A stretch of DNA of 64,000 nt from Pelosinus sp. UFO1. GTDB taxonomy: Bacteria; Bacillota; Negativicutes; DSM-13327. Position numbers and translations under genes: made by a program. Positions within the stretch are counted from its first letter, which is position 1. Every line of letters begins with the position of its first letter. The notes under the pieces are model-generated. The model made no database searches. It was not told where the DNA came from and saw only the letters and a list, made by a program, of their open reading frames with translations. Where the stretch lies: NCBI RefSeq assembly GCF_000725345.1, contig NZ_CP008852.1:1455693-1519692 (forward strand), in the 5' to 3' direction. Below, piece by piece: positions 18,794 through 28,185 of this stretch.

Positions 18794-19639
18794 TTACGCT
18801 TTTCCGTCACTCATGAAAATTTGCATATGTTCTTTTACTGTTTCGTAAGTGCCTTCAATTGCAAAATCCATAATTGAAAAGTAAGCAGGCCTGCTATTGG
18901 CATCACAATAGGTTTTTATTTTCTCGCTGGAAGATAACTGAAGGGCAGTACCGACATTGATTTTTCCGATGCCATTTTTGATACAAGTTCTAAAGTCCAT
19001 AGGACTTATTCCAGATCCACCATGTAGTACAAGGGGTATTTCTGTGGATTCTTTTAAAGCTTTTAGCCTATCAAATCGTAGCGTAGGTTCTTCAATATAT
19101 TGTCCATGAAGGTTGCCGATCGATACCGCTAGAGCATCTACTAAAGTACTATTGGTAAAGGTTATAGCTTCCGCTACATCGGTGAGATGATGGTCTACGC
19201 TCTTATTGCCGTCTTCTGCTCCACCAACTTGCCCGAGTTCCGCTTCAACAGTTACGCCAAAGGAGTGTCCTAGTTTTACGATTTCTTTGGTTAATCGAAT
19301 ATTATCCTCTAGTGGATAACTTGCACCATCAAACATAATAGAGCTAAAACCATTTTTAATGGCACAAGAGATACTTTCAAAGGAAGTACCATGATCAAAG
19401 TGTACCGCAACTGGCACATCTGCCATATGGGCGGCTTCAATCATTATAGGTGCCATATACTCAAGGGGAGCGTAAGGGAGGTGAACTTCTGCCAATTGCA
19501 GTATGACAGGTGAGCTCAGAGTTTCAGCAGCTTTAATAACGCCTCGTATTGTCTCTAGATTGACGACATTAAAAGCACCAACGGCATACCCTCTCTTTCT
19601 GGCATCGTCAAGAAGCGGTTTTAACGTTGTTAATGACAT
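18794..19639 (-). CDS. Class II fructose/tagatose-bisphosphate-type aldolase
   Basis: Zinc-dependent ketose-phosphate aldolase, 281 residues. VHFDHG (zinc His and catalytic Asp region), SIMFDGA, EAELGQVGG, GNLHGQY and VLHGGSGI are typical of the FbaA/GatY/KbaY group. The start at 19639 is chosen because AGGAGG lies 9 nt before it; an upstream ATG is part of that ribosome site. It is the first gene of the minus-strand sugar operon and diverges from the histidine kinase. Substrate may be a ketose-1-phosphate rather than fructose-1,6-bisphosphate. Confidence 0.85.
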   Translation of the reverse strand: MSLTTLKPLLDDARKRGYAVGAFNVVNLETIRGVIKAAETLSSPVILQLAEVHLPYAPLEYMAPIMIEAAHMADVPVAVHFDHGTSFESISCAIKNGFSSIMFDGASYPLEDNIRLTKEIVKLGHSFGVTVEAELGQVGGAEDGNKSVDHHLTDVAEAITFTNSTLVDALAVSIGNLHGQYIEEPTLRFDRLKALKESTEIPLVLHGGSGISPMDFRTCIKNGIGKINVGTALQLSSSEKIKTYCDANSRPAYFSIMDFAIEGTYETVKEHMQIFMSDGKA

Positions 19640-19861
19640 GGTTTCTTTCCTCCTCATTATTTAAAATGTATAAGAAAAATTAATATTGCTTAAAGAAGAC
19701 TATAGAAGCTATTATAGAATTTAAATAGATGAAAAACATCTGTACTATGTCATATATAGCAAGTTACAATTGTCATTAACTGAATATTCGAAAACAATGC
19801 TGCGTGTTGTAGGTTTATGTTTAATCCCAGTATAGATAGTCGGTGGATAGGGGAAAAAGTA

Positions 19862-21178
19862 ATGAATCATAAGAATCTCTATGTACTAAGAATGATGATG
19901 TTTTTGGTAAATTTTATTATTATCTTATTTATGTCAATTATTATTTATGAGACGACGGAACTGATTTGTGAAAATTATATGGCAAGAGAATTCTTAGAAA
20001 AGATAAAATATATTCCCACAACCCCTTGGAAAGTGCCCCTATTTTCGATATCTCTTCTTACTATATTTATGATAGGGGTTGGAATACGGGAAAAGTTTGG
20101 TGAGTATGTTAAACCAGTGCTTTATCTATTTTCCATAGTAGATATACTGCTTTGCATTGCGATTATGTATTATCTAAATATGAGCTATAAGGGAGTGGTA
20201 CTGCTTTCCATTGTCAATATTATCGTTTATATAGAGGGAAATAAGAAAAAGTACTTGTTCCTTATTTCCACAGTACTTGTTTATATGCTTTTTGATTATG
20301 ATATTTTTTCTATTCGATTTAACTTGTTTTCTATTAACGACTACATTCAGCACTATACTTTTTCCCAGCGTCTTTATATTTTTGGAATTCGCAATATGTT
20401 ATTTTCAATAAATGAAGTATTGTTTATCCTTTTCATGATTTTAGTAATTCAGAATCAAGTAGACGAAAAGAGAAAAATTAAAGAATTATATGATGAGTTG
20501 TATCAAACAGCTGAGGAATCAAAAATAGTTAACATCCAATTGCAGGAATATAGTAGAAAATCAGAGGACATGGTGAAAACCAAGGAGCGCAACCGTTTTG
20601 CTAGAGAAATCCACGACACAATAGGTCATACCCTTACTGGCATTGCTACAGGACTCGAGGCCTGCATCGAAATTATAGATTGGGATGTACAAAAGACGAA
20701 AAGTCAGATGATCAAAATAGCAGAACTCTCAAAAGAAGGGTTGCTGGAAGTAAGACGTTCCGTAAGTGAATTGAGACCAGATGCCATTGAAAGGTTATCT
20801 CTTATTCCTGCTATCCAAAAACTTGCCGACAATATTACGGAATGTACAAAAACAAAAGTGAATTTGAGTATAGTTGGAACTGTTAGAAAACTTTGGATCG
20901 AAGAAGAGGAAACGGCCTATCGCTTTATCCAGGAGGGTATCACCAATGCGGTGCGCCATGGAAAAGCAAGGGAGATTAATATTAGTTTTCAATTTAATCC
21001 TAATACGATAAAAATTGAGATCATTGATGATGGGATTGGTTGTGCCGTAATTGAAGAGGGATTTGGTCTGAGTCACATTAGAGAAATGGTTGGACTTTTA
21101 AATGGTAAAACAAATTTTTTTAGTCAAAGCGGTACAGGCTTTACCATGTATGCTGAATTGCCCATAAGGTGGAGGTGA
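19862..21178 (+). CDS. Sensor histidine kinase, NarX/DesK type
   Basis: Membrane sensor of 438 residues. About six hydrophobic segments fill residues 1-200, followed by a coiled linker and the HisKA_3 dimerisation box RFAREIHDTIGHTLTG with phospho-accepting H251. The ATPase part has QEGITNAVRHG (N box) and DDGIGC...GFGLSHIREM (G boxes). The start at 19862 is preferred because AGGGGAA precedes it by about 7 nt; an upstream ATG at 19817 lacks a good site. It is co-transcribed with a response regulator and a membrane-anchored binding protein, and probably senses a sugar. Confidence 0.9.
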   Translation: MNHKNLYVLRMMMFLVNFIIILFMSIIIYETTELICENYMAREFLEKIKYIPTTPWKVPLFSISLLTIFMIGVGIREKFGEYVKPVLYLFSIVDILLCIAIMYYLNMSYKGVVLLSIVNIIVYIEGNKKKYLFLISTVLVYMLFDYDIFSIRFNLFSINDYIQHYTFSQRLYIFGIRNMLFSINEVLFILFMILVIQNQVDEKRKIKELYDELYQTAEESKIVNIQLQEYSRKSEDMVKTKERNRFAREIHDTIGHTLTGIATGLEACIEIIDWDVQKTKSQMIKIAELSKEGLLEVRRSVSELRPDAIERLSLIPAIQKLADNITECTKTKVNLSIVGTVRKLWIEEEETAYRFIQEGITNAVRHGKAREINISFQFNPNTIKIEIIDDGIGCAVIEEGFGLSHIREMVGLLNGKTNFFSQSGTGFTMYAELPIRWR

Positions 21179-21182
21179 AAGT

Positions 21183-21854
21183 ATGATAAAAGTTTTAATT
21201 GTTGAAGATCAAGAGATTATAAGACAGAGTCTTGAAATCATGCTACATAACAAAGCTGGCATCGAAATTGTAGGAACAGCAGAAAATGGCAAAGAGGTCT
21301 TAAAGCTGGTTAAGAAACTTTTGCCGGATGTAATCTTAATGGATATTCGCATGCCAGAAATGGATGGAGTACAATGCATTGAGATTGTAAAAGAGGCCTT
21401 TCCAAAAATTAAAATAATCGTTTTAACCACATTTGATGATGATGAGTATGTATTTAATGCCTTAAAAAATGGTGCAAGCGGGTATTTGCTAAAAGGAATT
21501 TCAGTGAAAGAACTGGTAGAAGCTATTAAAATCGTCTATGGCGGTGGTGCATTAATTAATCCTAATATAGCAGTAAAGGTTTTTAAGTTTTTCTCTCAGA
21601 TGGCACATGCAGATTATATAGTGAATGTAGCAAAAGATGCCATCAAAGATTTAAGCAAAAACGAAATGAAAATTATACAGTTTATTGGGATGGGGATGTC
21701 CAATAAGGAAATAACAGAAAAACTAAAGTTCAGTGAGGGAACGATAAGGAATTATATAAGCAGTATTTTAAGTAAACTTAGCTTACGTGATAGAACACAG
21801 ATTGCTATCTATGCAGTGCAATCAGGTTTAACCATAAAAGAAGTGAATGATTAG
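21183..21854 (+). CDS. Response regulator, NarL/FixJ family
   Basis: Protein of 223 residues. The receiver domain has phospho-acceptor D54 (ILMDIRMPEMDG), the conserved VLTTF switch Thr and GYLLKG Lys. A C-terminal LuxR-type helix-turn-helix follows (KNEMKIIQFIGMGMSNKEIT...FSEGTIRNYISSILSKL). It starts 4 nt after the kinase gene. It likely activates the adjacent ABC importer and/or the divergent aldolase operon (inference). Confidence 0.93.
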   Translation: MIKVLIVEDQEIIRQSLEIMLHNKAGIEIVGTAENGKEVLKLVKKLLPDVILMDIRMPEMDGVQCIEIVKEAFPKIKIIVLTTFDDDEYVFNALKNGASGYLLKGISVKELVEAIKIVYGGGALINPNIAVKVFKFFSQMAHADYIVNVAKDAIKDLSKNEMKIIQFIGMGMSNKEITEKLKFSEGTIRNYISSILSKLSLRDRTQIAIYAVQSGLTIKEVND

Positions 21855-23184
21855 TATGAGAGTACAGTTACGAAATGTAAGAAAAAAAAGCGTAGTCTTG
21901 ATCTTTTTTGTTTTATTCTTTCTTACAGCCTTAAGCTTTCAAATCTATCAACTAAATCAACCTGTTGTTCTTGAAATTGGTGTGTTTGCGGGAAGCTACT
22001 GGGATGTACCCATTCAAGATAGTAATAAATTTTTTGATGAGGCCATTGCGGAATTTGAAAAAGAGAATCCAGGAGTAAAAGTCAAATACAGAAGCGGAAC
22101 TCTAAAACGAAATTATTCGGAATGGTTATCACAAAAGATTATAAAAGGCAATGAGCCAGATATTTTCTGCATTCTCCCCAAGGATTTTAATACCTTTGTG
22201 TCCATCGGAATTTTAAGAGATCTAGATAAAGACATTACTCGTGACCCCCAATTTGATACAAACAAATTGTATGCAAATGCAGTCCAATCTGGGCAATTTC
22301 AAGGACATCAATATGCACTGCCAAGCGAAATAGCTCCCGCTTTGATGTTTGTCAATAAGACTCTTCTCACCAAAGAAGGAATCAGTATACCAAAGGGAGA
22401 TTGGACTTGGAATGATTTTTATGATATATGCAAAAAAGTGACTAAGGATACAGATGGAGATGGGCAAATTGACCAGTTTGGTACATTTGGCTTTGGTTGG
22501 CAGGACGCTGTCTATACAAACGGACAAAGGCTTTTTGCACCAGATGGTAGTGCCGCTTATTTTGATAATCCTGGGGTATTAGAAGCAGTGGAATTTTTAA
22601 TGAAACTCAATAGCTTGCACCCCAATGCTAGAGTTACATCCAATGACTTTGATGCTGGTAGAGTTGCGTTTAGGCCCTTTTTATTCTCAACCTATAAGGC
22701 ATATAAACCATATCCTTATCGCGTAAAGAAATATGGACAATTTGAGTGGGAATGTATAAAGCTACCTAAAGGGCCGAGGGGGAAGAATGTTTCCGAATTA
22801 CATAGTTTACTGATGGGGATCAGTTCTCGTACCAGACATGAAAAGGAAGCTTGGGAATTTTTAAAATTTTTAGTGTACAAAGAAAGTACCCAAACCAATG
22901 TACTAAAATATTCTTATGGTATCCCTGTATTACGCTACATTACAGAATCAGAATTTGGCGAGCGTGTTTTTTCAGCAGTGAGTCCAGAAGAAACGTTCAT
23001 CAATAAATCCCTGCTAAGTGAAGTGATTGAACAGTCAATTGTGACACCCAAATTCCAAAAATACGAAGAAGCAGTTACAATGGCGGATAAAGAGATTTTT
23101 CAAGCAGTAACGATGGAGGTGGATGCAGGTAAAGCACTAGATGAGTTAAATAAGGATGTAAACAACTTTTTGAAAAATAATTAA
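21847..23184 (+). CDS. Membrane-anchored family 1 sugar-binding protein
   Basis: Resembles extracellular solute-binding proteins of ABC sugar importers (family 1): FDEAIAEFEKENPGVKVKY, DIFCILPKDFNTF, WTWNDFYDICKKVTKDTDGDG and WEFLKFLV. It has 445 residues. The N-terminal hydrophobic segment (VVLIFFVLFFLTALSFQIY) has no lipobox cysteine, so the protein is probably tethered as a signal anchor. It overlaps the response regulator gene by 8 nt and has no permease partner of its own class here. This suggests a ligand-presenting partner of the sensor kinase. An alternative start is 21856. Confidence 0.8.
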   Translation: MISMRVQLRNVRKKSVVLIFFVLFFLTALSFQIYQLNQPVVLEIGVFAGSYWDVPIQDSNKFFDEAIAEFEKENPGVKVKYRSGTLKRNYSEWLSQKIIKGNEPDIFCILPKDFNTFVSIGILRDLDKDITRDPQFDTNKLYANAVQSGQFQGHQYALPSEIAPALMFVNKTLLTKEGISIPKGDWTWNDFYDICKKVTKDTDGDGQIDQFGTFGFGWQDAVYTNGQRLFAPDGSAAYFDNPGVLEAVEFLMKLNSLHPNARVTSNDFDAGRVAFRPFLFSTYKAYKPYPYRVKKYGQFEWECIKLPKGPRGKNVSELHSLLMGISSRTRHEKEAWEFLKFLVYKESTQTNVLKYSYGIPVLRYITESEFGERVFSAVSPEETFINKSLLSEVIEQSIVTPKFQKYEEAVTMADKEIFQAVTMEVDAGKALDELNKDVNNFLKNN

Positions 23185-23210
23185 AATAAGTAAATAGAAT
23201 CTATCAGAAG

Positions 23211-23254
23211 ATTCGGTTATATTTGTCATTGCCTGGTGACAAATATAACCGAAT
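23211..23254 (+). other. 18-bp perfect inverted repeat before the importer genes
   Basis: ATTCGGTTATATTTGTCA (23211-23228) and its exact complement (23237-23254) around an 8-nt loop; AGTTATGAC follows, without a T run. It may be an RNA hairpin ending or stabilising the sensor operon transcript, or a DNA operator for the response regulator. Confidence 0.6.
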
Positions 23255-23338
23255 AGTTATGACAGAAGACATATGATTTTAGTTCACAATAAATTTATAA
23301 TAGGCTTGTAAATATAAATCAATAGGTGGAGGGTTAGT

Positions 23339-24298
23339 ATGAAAAAAGTATTGTCAATGGTATTGGCTCTGGTTTTTTGTATAGGCTTACTTGCAGGGTG
23401 CTCTAAGTCTGTTGATCAGCCAAAGGCAACTGAGACTGCGAAGAAATACAAGTTTGGATATACTTGTATGACAATGAACAACCCCTTCTTTATTACTCTT
23501 GAAAAATCAATCCGAGAAGCAGTGGAAAAGGATGGAGGTACTCTTATTACTCTAGATCCTCAGCTGGATACGCAAAAACAAATTGCACAAGTTGAGGACA
23601 TGATTGCCCAGAAAGTAGATCTTATTTTCTTAAATCCCGTTGACTGGAAAGGAATTAAACCGGCACTGGATGCGGCTAAGAAGGCAAATATTCCTGTAGT
23701 TAATTTTGATGCCCAAGTATTTGACAAAGAGTTAGTCAATTCCATTGTAGTATCTGATAATTTTAACGCTGGTAAAGTTTGTGGCGAGGATCTTGTAAAA
23801 ATGATGCCAAATGGCGGAAAGATTGCTGTTATTGATTCACCAACTATGAAATCTGTTATTGATCGAATTGATGGCTTCTTTGCGGGTCTTGGCGATAAAA
23901 AAGATAAATTTACTGTAGTTGCTCAACAAGATGGAAAAGGACAGCTGGAAATATCAATGCCAATCGCAGAAGCTATGCTCCAAGCCAATCCTGATGTGAA
24001 AGCATTTATGGGAGGAAATGACCCAACAGCCCTTGGTATTATTGCTGCTCTAAAAACTGCAAATAAAAAAGGCATATTAGTTTATGGTGTTGATGGTGCA
24101 CCTGAATCTAAGGCAGCTATTAAAGATGGAGATATGACAGGAACTGGTGCCCAATCCCCAATTAATATTGGTAAAGAATCCTATAAAATAGGCATGCAAA
24201 TTCTTAAAGGTGAGAAGTATGAAAAGAATGTACCTGTTAAAACAGAACTTATCAATAAGGATAATGTAGATAAATTTGGTATTAAGAATTGGCAATAA
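23339..24298 (+). CDS. Sugar ABC transporter substrate-binding lipoprotein (RbsB-like)
   Basis: Periplasmic-binding protein of the ribose/galactose type, 319 residues. The lipoprotein signal ends LLAGCS with C21 as the lipidated residue. KYKFGYTCMTMNNPFF, DPQLDTQKQIAQVEDMIAQ and GGNDPTALGIIAALK are family landmarks. It is followed by the ATPase and permease of the same importer. The likely ligand is a pentose or related monosaccharide, unproven. Confidence 0.9.
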   Translation: MKKVLSMVLALVFCIGLLAGCSKSVDQPKATETAKKYKFGYTCMTMNNPFFITLEKSIREAVEKDGGTLITLDPQLDTQKQIAQVEDMIAQKVDLIFLNPVDWKGIKPALDAAKKANIPVVNFDAQVFDKELVNSIVVSDNFNAGKVCGEDLVKMMPNGGKIAVIDSPTMKSVIDRIDGFFAGLGDKKDKFTVVAQQDGKGQLEISMPIAEAMLQANPDVKAFMGGNDPTALGIIAALKTANKKGILVYGVDGAPESKAAIKDGDMTGTGAQSPINIGKESYKIGMQILKGEKYEKNVPVKTELINKDNVDKFGIKNWQ

Positions 24299-24321
24299 TC
24301 CGTTACATAGGTTAGTTAGCA

Positions 24322-24364
24322 GTCAGAAAGTTTTATCTGGGATAACCAAATAAAACTTTCTGAC
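24322..24364 (+). other. 15-bp inverted repeat between binding protein and ATPase genes
   Basis: GTCAGAAAGTTTTAT / ATAAAACTTTCTGAC around a 13-nt loop, followed by ATTCTTATTA. Hairpins here commonly protect the abundant binding-protein mRNA or partly terminate transcription so that less ATPase and permease is made. Confidence 0.65.
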
Positions 24365-24439
24365 ATTCTTATTATCGGCAAAAGAAATCGAAATGTAGTT
24401 GTTAAATCAGCATAAGAGTAAAGCAAAGTAGGTGAAGTA

Positions 24440-25930
24440 ATGAGTAAAGTTGTTCTTGAAATGAAAAATATTCACAAGCGCTTTCCGGGGGTGTATGCAT
24501 TAAAGGATGTAAATTTCGCATTAGAGGCTGGAGAGGTACACGGAGTACTAGGGGAAAACGGCGCAGGTAAATCTACGCTGATGAAGGTGCTTGGAGGTAT
24601 ATATAACGTAGACGAGGGTGAAATATACATTGATGGGCAAGGGGTGAAAATTCACGATGTAATCGACTCGCAAAACGCAGGAGTAAGTATTATTCATCAA
24701 GAGTTGGTTTTAGTGCCCCACATGTCAGTAGCTGAAAATATTTTTTCTGGCCGAGAACCAACAGGAAAGTTTGGTTTTATTAAACAGGACATCATGTTAG
24801 AAGAGGCACAAAAATTATTAGATTTTTTTAATCTGGGAATCGATGCTTCTCAGTTAGTGTATAAGTTAAATATAGCAGAACAGCAAATGGTAGAGGTTGC
24901 TAGAGCCATTTCTTTTAATTCTAAGATACTTGTCATGGATGAACCGACTTCATCACTAACAGAAAAAGAAGTAGGATTTCTTTTTCAAACCATAGAGAAT
25001 TTAAAATCCCAGGGGGTAGGAATTATTTATATTTCTCATAGGATGTCGGAACTGTTCAGGATCACCGATCGAATTACAGTGATGCGTGATGGACAATATA
25101 TTGGTACGAAGGTAACAAAAGAAACAAATGTAAATGAACTAATTTCGATGATGGTTGGCCGCGAACTTACTAGTTATTATCATAAAATAGCCCATGAACT
25201 TGGGGAGAACGCTCTTGAAGTAAGGAGTCTGTCGAGAGAAGGTGTGTTTAGCGGTATTAACTTTGAAATAAAAAAAGGTGAGATATTAGGTTTTTCGGGC
25301 CTTGTTGGCGCAGGACGTTCGGAAATTATGAAATCAATATTTGGGCTTGACCCTATAGATTCTGGTGAAGTCTACATACATGGTGAAAAGGTCGTGATAC
25401 AATCGCCGAGTGATGCCATGGATCTAGGTATTGCCCTTGTTCCAGAAAACCGCAAGGATGAAGGACTAATACTAAAGGGAAGCGTAGGCTACAATATGAC
25501 TCTGCGAGTCTTAGATGAATTTATAAAAGGTATCGGTGTAAATACGAGAAAAGAAGAAGAAATTATCAATACCTATGTAGAAAAACTTGGAATTAAATCG
25601 GCTAGTTCATCCCAATTAGTCAGTAATCTCAGCGGTGGAAATCAACAAAAGGTGGTTATTGCTAAATCCTTAGCCGCTAACCCTCAAATACTAATACTTG
25701 ATGAACCAACTAGGGGGGTAGATGTTGGTGCCAAAGCCGAGATTTACGCAATTATGAACCGTCTTGCACAGGAAGGAGTATCTATTATTATGATATCTTC
25801 AGAGTTGCCTGAAATTATTAATATGAGTGATCGAGTTATTGTAATTCATAATGGCAGTATAGCAGGAATACTAAATCGAGATGAATTCTCACAAGAGAAA
25901 ATAATGCATATGGCAACAGGAGGTTTGTAA
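24440..25930 (+). CDS. Sugar ABC transporter ATP-binding protein (RbsA/MglA-like)
   Basis: Double-ATPase subunit of 496 residues. The first Walker A is GENGAGKST (38-46), with MDEPTSSLTEKE as Walker B. The second domain has the degenerate GLVGAGRSEIMKSIFG, then LSGGNQQKVVIAKSLA and LDEPTRGVDVGAK. This arrangement is typical of ribose/galactose/xylose importers. It sits between rbsB-like and rbsC-like genes. Confidence 0.94.
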   Translation: MSKVVLEMKNIHKRFPGVYALKDVNFALEAGEVHGVLGENGAGKSTLMKVLGGIYNVDEGEIYIDGQGVKIHDVIDSQNAGVSIIHQELVLVPHMSVAENIFSGREPTGKFGFIKQDIMLEEAQKLLDFFNLGIDASQLVYKLNIAEQQMVEVARAISFNSKILVMDEPTSSLTEKEVGFLFQTIENLKSQGVGIIYISHRMSELFRITDRITVMRDGQYIGTKVTKETNVNELISMMVGRELTSYYHKIAHELGENALEVRSLSREGVFSGINFEIKKGEILGFSGLVGAGRSEIMKSIFGLDPIDSGEVYIHGEKVVIQSPSDAMDLGIALVPENRKDEGLILKGSVGYNMTLRVLDEFIKGIGVNTRKEEEIINTYVEKLGIKSASSSQLVSNLSGGNQQKVVIAKSLAANPQILILDEPTRGVDVGAKAEIYAIMNRLAQEGVSIIMISSELPEIINMSDRVIVIHNGSIAGILNRDEFSQEKIMHMATGGL

Positions 25931-25932
25931 TT

Positions 25933-26931
25933 ATGATGAAAGTGGTTACGAATAGTAAAACAAATCTTTTTGAGAAAATAGGATTAGATATTTTACAATT
26001 TATGAAAGAAAATTTTGGTATATTAATCGGTTTTGTGGCCTTATGTGTAGCGTTATCGATTATTTCTCCAGCTTTTCTAACAGAAGCAAATATTCTTAAT
26101 ATTTTACGGCAAGTATCAACAAATGCGAATCTTGCTTTAGGTATGACCCTTGTTATTATTATATGTGGTATTGATCTTTCCGTAGGTTCGATTGTTGCTT
26201 TATCAGGAACGGTGACCGGTGGGTTAATTGCTTTTAGTGGTGTACCGATATCCATAGCAGTTTTGATAGGAATTTTAGTAGGGACGCTTGCTGGCGCATT
26301 TAATGGTGTGGTGGTAGCTTATACGGGTATACCTTCTTTTATCGTGACACTTGCTATGCTCAATATAGCCCGGGGTGCTGCTTATGTGTATACAGGCGGA
26401 CAACCAATTCGAGTAATGAATGAAGGGTTTAATGTAATTGGCGCAGGATATTTAGGCCCCATTCCCCTGCCTGTAATCTATTCTTTTATATTTTTAGTCA
26501 TTACCTTTCTAATTCTCAATAAGACAAAGCTAGGCAGGCATATTTACGCAGTTGGTGGTAATAAGGAAGCTGCTCGATTTACCGGTATTAAAATCAAAAA
26601 GGTAGAAATTTTTGTTTACACATTCTCAGGTTTTTTGGCTGCTTTTTCTGGTGTTGTATTAGCAGCTCGTATGTTTTCTGGGCAGCCGACAGTCGGCAAT
26701 GGATTTGAGCTGGATGCAATTGCAGCTGTTGTCCTGGGCGGCACGAGTATGACGGGCGGGATTGGTAAGATTGGCGGCACTTTAATTGGTGTGCTAGTCA
26801 TTGGTGTACTAAATAATGGACTCAATCTCCTAAATATTAATTCATTTTGGCAACTTATTATTAAGGGAATTGTTATTTTAGCCGCCGTCTATGTAGATAT
26901 GATGAAAAAGAGAAAAGAAGCAAGGGCGTAA
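25933..26931 (+). CDS. Sugar ABC transporter permease (RbsC-like)
   Basis: Permease of 332 residues with about 8-10 membrane helices. RbsC-type blocks are ICGIDLSVGSIVALSG, GVVVAYTGIPSFIVTLAML, YAVGGNKEAARFTGIK and VVLGGTSMTGGIGKIGGT. The start lies 2 nt after the ATPase stop (two adjacent ATGs, 25933 or 25936), so the two are translationally coupled. Confidence 0.94.
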   Translation: MMKVVTNSKTNLFEKIGLDILQFMKENFGILIGFVALCVALSIISPAFLTEANILNILRQVSTNANLALGMTLVIIICGIDLSVGSIVALSGTVTGGLIAFSGVPISIAVLIGILVGTLAGAFNGVVVAYTGIPSFIVTLAMLNIARGAAYVYTGGQPIRVMNEGFNVIGAGYLGPIPLPVIYSFIFLVITFLILNKTKLGRHIYAVGGNKEAARFTGIKIKKVEIFVYTFSGFLAAFSGVVLAARMFSGQPTVGNGFELDAIAAVVLGGTSMTGGIGKIGGTLIGVLVIGVLNNGLNLLNINSFWQLIIKGIVILAAVYVDMMKKRKEARA

Positions 26932-26962
26932 CGAAAAAAACACAAACTAAGAGGGGGATTCT

Positions 26963-27934
26963 ATGTTTGATGTGGTAGCTCTAGGTGAACTGCTAATTGA
27001 TTTTACACCTATACCTCTTTCTTTTGATGGGAAACTACAGTTTCAACAAAATCCAGGGGGAGCGCCTGCTAATGTGCTAGCTGCTCTGACGAAGTTAGGG
27101 GGAAAGTCAGCTTTTATTGGTATGGTAGGACAGGATCAATTTGGATTGTTTCTAAAAGACGTTCTTGTCCAAAACAATATTAATGTAACGGGTCTAAAGG
27201 TTTCGCCTCGAGCACATACTACCCTGGCTTTTGTACATTTGGATTCTAGCGGCGACAGGTCTTTTAGTTTTTATCGTAATCCAGGAGCGGATATGTTATT
27301 GGGTAGTCAAGATGTGGACTATGAGATCCTCGCCAAAGCAAAAATCTTTCATTTTGGATCTCTGTCTATGACGGATGAACCCGTGCGGAGTGCAACTTTA
27401 GCGGCAGTCCAATTTGCTAGAGAAAAGAAACTCATTATTTCTTATGACCCTAATTTTCGTCCCGCTTTATGGCCAAGTACCAAGGAGGCCATTACACATA
27501 TGAAGGTTGGTTTAACCTATGCGGATATTGTGAAAATATCTGATGAGGAATTAAAGATGATAACTGGAAAAGATGACATAGTGGAAGGTGCATCGACTCT
27601 CTATCAGGCAGGCAACAAAATTGTATTAGTCACATTAGGAGCAGAGGGCTGTTATTATCAATATCCAGGGGGGCAAGGAAGGCTTTTGTCCTATCCTGTG
27701 AAACCAGTTGATACAACAGGAGCTGGTGATGCATTTCTAGGGGCTTTCTTGTATCAATTAGGGGATCGTAGTTTAGCAGAAATCAGCTCTTTGCCACAAA
27801 AACAATTTGAGGATTTGATTGATTTTGCGAATGCCGCTGGTGGATTAACGACAACGAAAGCTGGTGCTATTCCTGCATTGCCCTCATTAAAAGATATCAA
27901 TGATCTGCGCCGAGGAATGCAATTTTACCAATAA
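26963..27934 (+). CDS. PfkB-family sugar kinase, fructokinase-like
   Basis: Ribokinase-fold kinase of 323 residues. GELLIDFTP, QNPGGAPANVLAAL and SFSFYRNPGADMLL are close to bacterial fructokinases (ScrK). The catalytic DTTGAGDAFLGAFL lies near residue 255. It is the last gene after the importer and is preceded by GAGGGGG. It probably phosphorylates fructose or the imported sugar's ketose. It is distinct from the kinase at 17819. Confidence 0.87.
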   Translation: MFDVVALGELLIDFTPIPLSFDGKLQFQQNPGGAPANVLAALTKLGGKSAFIGMVGQDQFGLFLKDVLVQNNINVTGLKVSPRAHTTLAFVHLDSSGDRSFSFYRNPGADMLLGSQDVDYEILAKAKIFHFGSLSMTDEPVRSATLAAVQFAREKKLIISYDPNFRPALWPSTKEAITHMKVGLTYADIVKISDEELKMITGKDDIVEGASTLYQAGNKIVLVTLGAEGCYYQYPGGQGRLLSYPVKPVDTTGAGDAFLGAFLYQLGDRSLAEISSLPQKQFEDLIDFANAAGGLTTTKAGAIPALPSLKDINDLRRGMQFYQ

Positions 27935-27951
27935 AAAGTAAATAGCAACTG

Positions 27952-27980
27952 TTGCTAACTATATCAATTTATGATATATT
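27952..27980 (+). promoter_or_regulatory. Promoter of the first SAM-I leader
   Basis: TTGCTA (27952-27957), 17-nt spacer, TATATT (27975-27980), located 20 nt before the aptamer. Confidence 0.5.
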
Positions 27981-28000
27981 TAGTTTTAATTTAATAGTAA

Positions 28001-28102
28001 CTCTTATCAAGAGTGGTCGAGGGACTGGCCCGATGACACCCAGCAACCGGCAGCAATGCAGTGGTGCTAATTCCAGCAGGATTTATCCTGACAGATGAGA
28101 GA
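28001..28102 (+). promoter_or_regulatory. SAM-I riboswitch (S-box) upstream of the YezD-like gene and larE
   Basis: P1 is CTCTTATC (28001-28008) with GATGAGAG (28094-28101). The S-box core is complete: AGAGTGGTCGAGGGACTGGC, CCGATGACACCC, AGCAACCGGCA, GTGGTGCTAATTCC and AGCAGG. It is followed by an intrinsic terminator. S-boxes normally repress sulfur/methionine genes when SAM is plentiful. Confidence 0.95.
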
Positions 28103-28107
28103 GGGCT

Positions 28108-28163
28108 AAAATGTTATTTAAGTCCCTTTCATTATGAAAAGGGTTTTAAATAACATTTTTTTT
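28108..28163 (+). terminator. SAM-I attenuator terminator
   Basis: AAAATGTTATTTAA ... TTAAATAACATTTT stem, enclosing CCCTTTC/GAAAAGGG, followed by eight T's. It lies between the aptamer and the small gene at 28186. Confidence 0.9.
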
Positions 28164-28185
28164 ATAAAAGAAGGGGGAAAATCAA

